Part shown: positions 1 through 4,983 of the stretch, piece after piece | How positions within the stretch are numbered: the stretch's first letter is position 1 | How the letters are laid out: each line of letters starts with the position of its first letter | Origin: Nocardioides sp. | Lineage (GTDB): Bacteria; Actinomycetota; Actinomycetes; Propionibacteriales; Nocardioidaceae | DNA: 7,457 nucleotides | Assembly (NCBI GenBank): GCA_025965295.1 | Contig: JAOPXF010000390.1 | Span: 1 to 7,457, forward strand | Direction: 5' to 3' | Made by a program: the position numbers and the translations under genes | The notes under the pieces: model-generated | The model's database searches: none | Told to the model about the DNA's origin: nothing | The model's input: the letters and a program-made list of their open reading frames with translations, nothing else

Positions 1-30
1 GCGCTGACCCGCCCGAAAGTTTCCGACAGG

Positions 31-942
31 TCACCAGCTGCCGGGCAGCGGCTCGCCGTACCAGTGCTCCACGAGCGACCGCGAGATCGAGACGCCGCCC
101 GGCAGGACCAGCGTTCCGGCCTCGGCCTCGGCCTTCAGCTCGGCACGGGTGAACCAGCGGGCGGCCTCGATCTCGTGCTCGTCGACCTCGATCTCGGTCG
201 ACACCGCACGGGCCACGAAGCCCAGCATCAGGCTGGCCGGCATCGGCCACGGCTGGTTGCCGAAGTACTCGACGTCGCCGACCCGGACGCCGACCTCCTC
301 GGCGACCTCGCGGCGTACGGCGTCCTCGAGCGTCTCGCCCGGCTCGCAGAAGCCCGCCAGCGTCGAGTAGCGCCCCTCGGGCCACACCGACTGGCGGCCG
401 AGCAGGCAACGCTCGTCCTCGCTCCCGGGCTCCCCCGAGGTCACGATCATGATCACGGCGGGGTCGGTGCGCGGGAACTGCGAGCGGCCGCAGTTGCGGC
501 AGACCAGCTCGTGGCCGGCATTCCGCGGCTCCAGGTCGCCACCGCAACGCGGGCAGAACCGCGTGGTGAAGAGCCACTCCGCCAGCCCGATCGCGTGGAA
601 GACGAGCGGCGCCTGCGCCACGCCGTCACCGGCCAGGTGCGGCAGGAGGCCCCGCAGGTCGAGCCACTCCGACTTCTCGCCGGGTGCGGCGTCGGGGTCG
701 ACGACGACCGCGAACCAGGTGGCGCCGTCCTGCTCGCCCAGGAGCACGCGGAGACCGTCGGGAGCCTCGGCCGGGGACACCCAGTCGACGCGGCCGCCGA
801 CCGGGCGGATCCGGGTGCCGGAGAGGACCAGCACCCGGCTGGTGGGGTCGGCCCACCTCCGGTCGAGCCACGCCTCGTCGCCACGGCGTACGCCGGTGCG
901 GTCGTGGGGGTTCGCGGACAGCTGCACGTGCGGGAACGTCAC
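31..942 (-). CDS. nudC: NAD+ diphosphatase / NAD-capped RNA hydrolase NudC (Nudix family)
   Basis: This 303-residue protein hydrolyses NAD(H) to nicotinamide mononucleotide and AMP; the E. coli homologue also removes NAD caps from RNA. A zinc ribbon is formed by C130, C133, C148 and C151. A perfect Nudix box runs from 197 to 219 (G197, E203, R211-E212, E215-E216, G218), with the metal-binding glutamates intact. The NADH-pyrophosphatase signature follows at 229-237 as NQPWPMPAS, which separates NudC from generic Nudix proteins. Residues 1-125 match the variable N-terminal domain. The length is close to mycobacterial NudC (about 313) and longer than E. coli NudC (257). I chose the GTG at 942 because a TAGCCT hexamer lies 6 bases upstream and no Shine-Dalgarno sequence is visible. 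The gene diverges from deoD with 23 bases between the two start codons. The family assignment is very secure; the exact start is less so. Confidence 0.96.
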   Translation of the reverse strand: MTFPHVQLSANPHDRTGVRRGDEAWLDRRWADPTSRVLVLSGTRIRPVGGRVDWVSPAEAPDGLRVLLGEQDGATWFAVVVDPDAAPGEKSEWLDLRGLLPHLAGDGVAQAPLVFHAIGLAEWLFTTRFCPRCGGDLEPRNAGHELVCRNCGRSQFPRTDPAVIMIVTSGEPGSEDERCLLGRQSVWPEGRYSTLAGFCEPGETLEDAVRREVAEEVGVRVGDVEYFGNQPWPMPASLMLGFVARAVSTEIEVDEHEIEAARWFTRAELKAEAEAGTLVLPGGVSISRSLVEHWYGEPLPGSW

Positions 943-948
943 GATCCG

Positions 949-954
949 AGGCTA
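949..954 (-). promoter_or_regulatory. Putative -10 element of nudC (leaderless)
   Basis: Read on the minus strand this is TAGCCT, a match to the actinobacterial -10 consensus TANNNT. It ends 6 bases before the GTG start of nudC, so transcription would begin at or next to the start codon and give a leaderless mRNA. No convincing -35 box is visible at the usual spacing. Its TA is the same base pair step used by the deoD -10 on the other strand. This is inferred from the motif and spacing only. Confidence 0.5.
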
Positions 955-958
955 GTCT
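953..958 (+). promoter_or_regulatory. Putative -10 element of deoD (leaderless)
   Basis: This is TAGTCT, a TANNNT match ending 7 bases before the GTG start of deoD. The bases between it and the start (TTCCGCC plus neighbours) contain no Shine-Dalgarno sequence, which supports a leaderless transcript starting at the GTG. No clear -35 box is seen. It overlaps the nudC -10 by the two bases 953-954, so both polymerases could not occupy their promoters together. Confidence 0.5.
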
Positions 959-965
959 TCCGCCA

Positions 966-1709
966 GTGACCACCCACATCGGCGCCCAGACCGGCGACAT
1001 CGCACCCCTCGTCCTGATGCCCGGCGACCCGCTGCGCGCGAAGTGGATCGCGGAGACCTTCCTCGACGACGCGCGGTGCTACAGCGAGGTCCGCGGCATG
1101 TACGGCTACACCGGCACCTGGCGCGGACACCGCGTGTCCGTCCAGGGCTCCGGAATGGGTCAGCCGTCGCTCGCGATCTACGCCAACGAGCTGTTCGCCG
1201 ACTACGACGTGCAGTCGGTGATCCGGGTCGGCTCGTGCGGCGCCCTCACCGAGAAGCTCGCCGTCCGCGACATCGTGATCGCCTCCGGCGCCTGCACCGA
1301 CTCCTCGATGAACCGGATCCGCTTCGAGGGCTTCGACTACGCCCCGATCGCCGACTTCGGGCTGCTGCGGGCAGCGTACGACGCGGCACAGCGGGTGGTC
1401 TCGACCGGCTCGACCGACCAGGGCGGCTCGAAGGAGAGCGTGCACGTGGGGCTGATCTTCAGCAGCGACTCGTTCTACAGCCCACGGCCGGAGCTGACCG
1501 CACGGATGGTCGAGTACGGCGTGCTGGCCGTCGAGATGGAGGCGAGCGCGCTCTACACGCTGGCCGCGAAGTTCGGCCGCCGCGCGCTGGCGATCTGCAC
1601 CGTCTCCGACCACATCGTCACCGGCGAGCAGACGACCTCGCAGGAGCGCGAGCGGACCTTCGGCGCCATGGTGGAGATCGCCCTCGAGGCGGGGCTCGAG
1701 CGCGGCTGA
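966..1709 (+). CDS. deoD: Purine nucleoside phosphorylase, DeoD (hexameric) type
   Basis: This 247-residue enzyme should split purine (deoxy)nucleosides with phosphate into free base and (deoxy)ribose 1-phosphate in cytoplasmic purine salvage. It aligns closely with E. coli DeoD (239 residues). With the GTG at 966 as residue 1, H4, G20, R24, R43, M64, R87 and S90 fall at the E. coli numbers for the nucleoside and phosphate sites. VEME is at 189-192, and the catalytic D215 (in SDHI) and R228 correspond to E. coli D204 and R217. The 11-residue shift comes from a polar insertion near 144-158. The open frame runs upstream to 684, but that stretch is antisense to nudC and looks like low-complexity R/G/P shadow; H4 falling in register supports 966. 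selO starts 23 bases after the stop. Substrate range (adenosine versus inosine and guanosine) cannot be read from sequence alone. Confidence 0.96.
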   Translation: MTTHIGAQTGDIAPLVLMPGDPLRAKWIAETFLDDARCYSEVRGMYGYTGTWRGHRVSVQGSGMGQPSLAIYANELFADYDVQSVIRVGSCGALTEKLAVRDIVIASGACTDSSMNRIRFEGFDYAPIADFGLLRAAYDAAQRVVSTGSTDQGGSKESVHVGLIFSSDSFYSPRPELTARMVEYGVLAVEMEASALYTLAAKFGRRALAICTVSDHIVTGEQTTSQERERTFGAMVEIALEAGLERG

Positions 1710-1720
1710 GGGCGGCGTCG

Positions 1721-1726
1721 TACCGT
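1721..1726 (+). promoter_or_regulatory. Putative -10 element of selO (leaderless)
   Basis: This is TACCGT, a TANNNT match in the 23-base gap after deoD. It ends 6 bases before the GTG at 1733, which would make the selO transcript leaderless. No Shine-Dalgarno sequence precedes that GTG. selO could therefore be transcribed on its own as well as by read-through from deoD. The -35 region is unremarkable. Confidence 0.42.
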
Positions 1727-1732
1727 GGGTGT

Positions 1733-3193
1733 GTGAGCGTCGCATCCCCCCTGACCGTCCGGCTCGACGGCCGTTTCGCCGGCGAGCTCTCCGAGCTCGC
1801 CCTGCCATGGCGGGCCGAGGAGGCCCCCGAGCCGGCGCTGCTCGTGCTGAACGAGCCGCTGGCCGCCGAGCTCGGCCTGGACCCGGACTCGCTCCGAAGT
1901 CCCGAGGGCATCCGCTTCCTGGTCGGCAACGAGGTCCCGCCGGGAGCCACGCCGGTGGCGCAGGCGTACGCCGGCCACCAGTTCGGCGGTTACTCCCCCC
2001 GCCTCGGCGACGGGCGCGCCCTGCTCCTGGGCGAGATCGAGGACCCGGACGGCCGGCTGCGCGACCTCCACCTCAAGGGATCCGGGCGCACCCCGTTCGC
2101 GCGCGGCGGTGACGGCCTGGCCGCGGTGGGGCCGATGCTGCGCGAGTACGTCGTCAGCGAGGCCATGCACGCCCTCGGCATCCCGACCACCCGGTCCCTG
2201 GCCGTCGTGGCCACCGGCCGGCCGGTGCGTCGCGAGACCCTGCTGCCCGGCGCGGTGCTCACCCGGGTGGCCTCGAGCCACCTGCGCGTGGGCAGCTTCC
2301 AGTACGCCCGCGCCGACGTGGACGTCCTGCGCCGTCTCGCCGACCACGCGATCGCGCGCCACCACCCGGAGGCCGCCGCCGCCGAGCATCCCCACCGCGC
2401 GCTCTTCGACGCGGTCGTCGCGGTCCAGGCGTCCCTGGTGGCCCAGTGGATGCTGGTCGGCTTCGTGCACGGCGTGATGAACACCGACAACATGACGATC
2501 TCGGGCGAGACGATCGACTACGGCCCCTGCGCCTTCATGGAGGGCTTCGACCCCGCGACCGTCTTCAGCTCGATCGACGGGCAGGGTCGCTACGCCTACG
2601 GCAACCAGCCGGTCATGGCGGAGTGGAACCTCGCCCGCCTGGCCGAGGCGCTGCTCCCCCTCCTGCACGACGAGCAGGACGAGGCGGTCGAGATCGCCGT
2701 CGCGTCTCTCGCGGCGTTCCGCCCGCGGTACGCCGATGCCTGGTCGGCGGGGATGCGCGCCAAGCTCGGCCTGCCCGACGGCCTGGCCGACGACGTGACC
2801 GCGCCGCTCGTCACCGAGCTGCTCGCGCTGCTGCAGCAGGGCCGGGTCGACCACACGTCGTTCTTCCGGGCGCTCGGCCGGGCCGCCCGGGGCGACGCCG
2901 AGCCGGCCCGCGGTCTCGTCCTCGACCTGGCGGGGTTCGACGCGTGGGCGGGGCGCTGGCTGGCCCTGGGGCCGGACGCCGAGGCGATGGACCGGGTCAA
3001 CCCCGTCTACGTCCCCCGCAACCACCTCGTGGAAGAGGCGCTGGACGCCGGCACCGCCGGCGACCTGGGCCCGCTCCGGCTGCTCCTGGACGCGGTGACC
3101 CGCCCCTTCGAGGAGCGCCCCGGGCTGGAGCGCTACGCCGCGCCCGCGCCCGAGGGGTTCGGCGCGATGTACCAGACGTTCTGCGGGACCTGA
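1733..3193 (+). CDS. selO: Protein adenylyltransferase SelO (pseudokinase-fold AMPylase, YdiU family)
   Basis: This 486-residue protein belongs to the SelO/YdiU (UPF0061) family. Members have a kinase fold but bind ATP in a flipped orientation and transfer AMP to Ser, Thr or Tyr of target proteins; E. coli targets include a glutaredoxin. Family landmarks are the GHQFGG and PRLGDGRA stretch, K115 in HLKGSGRTPFARGGDG, the REYVVSEAMHALGIPTTRS segment, D252-N253 in MNTDNM, and D262 in the DYGPC magnesium motif. D252 and D262 match the catalytic numbering known for Pseudomonas syringae SelO, so the enzyme is probably active. The C-terminus ends C-G-T, with Cys third from the end where human SELENOO carries selenocysteine. 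The frame stays open far upstream through deoD; GTG 1733 is chosen because it gives the family's usual length (E. coli 478) and follows a TACCGT box. The cellular targets here are unknown. Confidence 0.95.
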   Translation: MSVASPLTVRLDGRFAGELSELALPWRAEEAPEPALLVLNEPLAAELGLDPDSLRSPEGIRFLVGNEVPPGATPVAQAYAGHQFGGYSPRLGDGRALLLGEIEDPDGRLRDLHLKGSGRTPFARGGDGLAAVGPMLREYVVSEAMHALGIPTTRSLAVVATGRPVRRETLLPGAVLTRVASSHLRVGSFQYARADVDVLRRLADHAIARHHPEAAAAEHPHRALFDAVVAVQASLVAQWMLVGFVHGVMNTDNMTISGETIDYGPCAFMEGFDPATVFSSIDGQGRYAYGNQPVMAEWNLARLAEALLPLLHDEQDEAVEIAVASLAAFRPRYADAWSAGMRAKLGLPDGLADDVTAPLVTELLALLQQGRVDHTSFFRALGRAARGDAEPARGLVLDLAGFDAWAGRWLALGPDAEAMDRVNPVYVPRNHLVEEALDAGTAGDLGPLRLLLDAVTRPFEERPGLERYAAPAPEGFGAMYQTFCGT

Positions 3194-3220
3194 CCGGGGC
3201 AATATCTGTGCCCGCCCCGG
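3194..3220. repeat. Inverted repeat in the selO-monooxygenase gap (operator or weak terminator candidate)
   Basis: Immediately after the selO stop codon, CCGGGGC (3194-3200) and GCCCCGG (3214-3220) form a perfect 7-bp inverted repeat around a 13-base loop. A competing 5-bp repeat, GGGCA (3197-3201) with TGCCC (3209-3213), shares part of the left arm, so the two hairpins exclude each other. The loop AATATCTGTG is unusually AT-rich for this genome and contains TATCTG, a poor -10-like sequence. It could be a terminator without a U tract, an operator over a weak promoter for the next gene, or chance in GC-rich DNA. Confidence 0.4.
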
Positions 3221-3232
3221 CGTTGGGCCGGT

Positions 3233-4294
3233 GTGGAGCTCCTCGACTCGGTCGTCGTCGGCGCCGGGCAGGCGGGCCTGTCGGCGTCGTACCACCTGAC
3301 CCGCCTCGGGGTCCGGCACGTCGTCCTCGACGCCGACCGGGCGCCCGGCGGCGCCTGGCAGCACCGCTGGGACTCGCTGACCATGCACGACGTGCACGGG
3401 GTGGCCGCGCTCCCCGACTCCGCCTCGCCGGGTGCGCCGCAGGGCCGCGCCAACGCCGTCGTGCCGGCGTACTTCGCGGCCTACGAGCGCGCCCACGACC
3501 TGCCGGTCGTCCGCCCGGTCCGGGTCGACCGGGTCACCGACGAGGACGGTCTGCTCGTCGTGCACGCCGGCCGCCGCAGCTGGACCACGCGGACGCTCGT
3601 GAACGCGACCGGCACCTGGTCGCACCCGTTCGTCCCGCACTACCCGGGCGTCGAGACCTTCGCCGGCGAACAGCTGCACACCGTGGACTACCCGGGACCG
3701 GAGCACTTCCGCGGCCGACGGGTGGTCGTGGTCGGCGGCGGCGCCTCGGCCGTGCAGTTCCTCGGCGAGCTGGCGCCGGTCACCGAGACCCTCTGGGTGA
3801 CCCGCCGCGAGCCCGTGTGGCGGACCGACGACTTCACCCCGGACGCCGGCCGGGCAGCGGTCGCCCTGGTCGAGGAGCGGGTGCGGCGCGGCCTGCCGCC
3901 GGCCAGCGTCGTCAGCGTCACCGGGCTCGCGCTGCGCGAGCAGGAGCGGGGGGCCGAGCGGCTCGGGGCCTACGAGCGGCACCCGATGTTCGTCGCGGTC
4001 GAGCCGCAGGGCGTGCGGTTCGCGGACGGCACCTTCGAGCCGGCCGACGTCATCCTCTGGGCCACCGGCTTCCGCCCGGCGGTGACCCACCTCGCGCCGC
4101 TGCACCTGCGCTCGCCGCACGGCGGCATCCAGCTCGACGGGACCACGGCGGTCGCCGACCCGCGGGTGCAGCTGGTGGGCTACGGGCCGTCGGCCAGCAC
4201 GATCGGCGCCAACCGCGCCGGCCGGGTGGCCGCCCGCGGGGTGACCCGGTGGCTGGCCGAGCACGCGCGCGACGAGCTCAGCCCGGCGGGCTGA
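3233..4294 (+). CDS. FAD/NAD(P)H-dependent monooxygenase-like flavoprotein (CzcO / flavin-containing monooxygenase type)
   Basis: This 353-residue cytoplasmic flavoprotein has two Rossmann dinucleotide-binding motifs. The FAD motif is VVGAGQAG near the N-terminus (G10, G12, G15), followed by the PGGAWQHRW segment at 38-46. The NAD(P)H motif is VVVVGGGASAVQ at 164-175. FAGEQLHTVDY at 143-153 resembles the FxGxxxHxxx(W/Y) fingerprint of flavin-containing and Baeyer-Villiger monooxygenases. ATGFRP at 277-282 and GYGPSASTIGANRAG at 316-330 are typical of the family's C-terminal half. These point to NAD(P)H-driven oxygenation or a related redox reaction; the substrate is unknown. The GTG at 3233 places the FAD motif at the expected distance from the N-terminus. 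It has no good Shine-Dalgarno or close TANNNT box and follows selO by 39 bases, so co-transcription with selO is likely. The last codons lie in a terminator-like hairpin. Confidence 0.87.
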   Translation: MELLDSVVVGAGQAGLSASYHLTRLGVRHVVLDADRAPGGAWQHRWDSLTMHDVHGVAALPDSASPGAPQGRANAVVPAYFAAYERAHDLPVVRPVRVDRVTDEDGLLVVHAGRRSWTTRTLVNATGTWSHPFVPHYPGVETFAGEQLHTVDYPGPEHFRGRRVVVVGGGASAVQFLGELAPVTETLWVTRREPVWRTDDFTPDAGRAAVALVEERVRRGLPPASVVSVTGLALREQERGAERLGAYERHPMFVAVEPQGVRFADGTFEPADVILWATGFRPAVTHLAPLHLRSPHGGIQLDGTTAVADPRVQLVGYGPSASTIGANRAGRVAARGVTRWLAEHARDELSPAG

Positions 4295-4295
4295 G
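4277..4295. terminator. Bidirectional terminator-like hairpin between convergent genes
   Basis: CTCAGCCC (4277-4284) and GGGCTGAG (4288-4295) form a perfect 8-bp stem with a 3-base GGC loop. The right arm includes the TGA stop of the monooxygenase gene, and the hairpin begins 12 bases past the TAG stop of the convergent SDR gene. No T tract follows on either strand, which is usual for proposed terminators in high-GC actinobacteria. The symmetric stem could act on transcripts from both sides. Confidence 0.6.
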
Positions 4296-4307
4296 GGCCA
4301 GCGTGTC

Positions 4308-4970
4308 CTAGCCGGAGTAGGGCACCTCGGACTGCCAGTCGGCCTCGTCCTGGAACGCGGCCGCGTGGATCGCGTCGGCGACCCGGTCGGGGGTGAACGC
4401 GCCCTCGCGGGCCAGCGTGCCCCGGACCGTCACGGACACCGCCCGGATGCCGTCCGGCTCGAGCGTGGCGTCGAGGCTGCGCACCAGGTTGCGGACACCG
4501 GCCTTCTGGACCCCGAGCGACGCGGCGCGGTGCCAGGGCTGGTCGGCCGCCATGCTCCCGGTGACCGTGACCCGCCCGCCCGCCGCGAGGTAGGGACGGG
4601 CGGCCTGCACGACCGTCAGCAGCGCACCGACGCCGAGCGCCACGTCCTGGAGGAGCTCGGGGACGGTCAGCTCGAGGGGGTCCTTCTCGCGGAACGCGCT
4701 CGGGTTGAAGTGCAGCACGTCGATCCGGCCGAAGTGGTCGCCCAGCTCACGGACCGCGAGGGTGCCGGCCTCGGTGTCGGTGACGTCGGCGACCTTGCTG
4801 TGCACCGCGACCTCGCCCGCCGGGTCGGTCAGCGTCGCCGCGAGCTCGGCGAGGGCCGAGTCCTCGACGCCGATCAGCCCCACGTCGTACCCCTCGCGCG
4901 CGAAGCGCCGGGCGACCGAGCCGCTCACTCCGGGACCGGCACCGACGACGACCAGCACGGGCTTGCTCAT
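4308..4970 (-). CDS. Short-chain dehydrogenase/reductase-like protein lacking the catalytic tyrosine
   Basis: This 220-residue protein has the Rossmann fold of the SDR superfamily. The nucleotide-binding loop is VGAGPGVSGSVA at 9-20 (G10, G12, G14, G17), an atypical form of TGxxxGxG. ADVTD at 61-65 is the usual adenine-contacting acidic motif, FNPSA at 88-92 replaces NNAG, and VTGSM at 135-140 supplies the active-site Ser139. The catalytic YxxxK motif is altered: K156 is present in SLGVQKAG but position 152, where Tyr is expected, is Leu. Downstream residues (RNLVRSLDATLEPDGIRAVSV) follow the classical SDR pattern. It may bind NAD(P) without ordinary dehydrogenase activity, or use another residue. 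The ATG at 4970 starts 10 bases after the helicase-nuclease stop, behind a TAGGGT box. Family membership is clear; function and substrate are unknown. The frame stays open far upstream, but that part is a shadow of the helicase gene. Confidence 0.87.
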   Translation of the reverse strand: MSKPVLVVVGAGPGVSGSVARRFAREGYDVGLIGVEDSALAELAATLTDPAGEVAVHSKVADVTDTEAGTLAVRELGDHFGRIDVLHFNPSAFREKDPLELTVPELLQDVALGVGALLTVVQAARPYLAAGGRVTVTGSMAADQPWHRAASLGVQKAGVRNLVRSLDATLEPDGIRAVSVTVRGTLAREGAFTPDRVADAIHAAAFQDEADWQSEVPYSG

Positions 4971-4977
4971 GTGGCCG

Positions 4978-4983
4978 ACCCTA
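4978..4983 (-). promoter_or_regulatory. Putative -10 element of the SDR-like gene, overlapping the helicase stop codon
   Basis: On the minus strand this reads TAGGGT, a TANNNT match ending 7 bases before the ATG at 4970. Its first three bases are the TAG stop codon of the upstream helicase-nuclease gene. No Shine-Dalgarno sequence is visible before the ATG, so a leaderless transcript is plausible. Because the TAG is fixed by the stop codon, only the final T is independent evidence, and co-transcription with the helicase gene is equally possible. Confidence 0.38.

Noticed and set aside
13..25. Small palindrome GAAAGTTTC past the nudC stop as a regulatory site
   Set aside because: It is nine bases with four-base arms at the window edge, and no downstream gene is visible to judge it against.
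37..49. Short inverted repeat GCTGC-CGG-GCAGC at the end of nudC as a terminator
   Set aside because: It has only five base pairs, lies inside the coding sequence before the stop, and has no T tract. Such repeats are common by chance in this composition.
684..965. N-terminal extension of deoD antisense to nudC
   Set aside because: The extra residues are low-complexity Arg/Gly/Pro, and starting at 966 puts His4, R24, R43 and R87 in register with E. coli DeoD.
64..969. Plus-strand open frame (301 codons) opposite nudC
   Set aside because: It has no recognisable domain, whereas the minus strand has a full zinc ribbon and Nudix box.
1553..4264. Very long minus-strand open frame (903 codons) antisense to deoD, selO and the flavoprotein gene
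   Set aside because: Its product is low-complexity, rich in R, G, A, H and V, with no recognisable domain. It is the expected by-product of GC-biased third positions in the real genes, which carry clear motifs.
2446..4311. Plus-strand open frame (621 codons) overlapping selO and the flavoprotein gene in another frame
   Set aside because: The product is dominated by Arg, Gly, Pro and Ala without domains, while the overlapping frames encode SelO and the flavoprotein.
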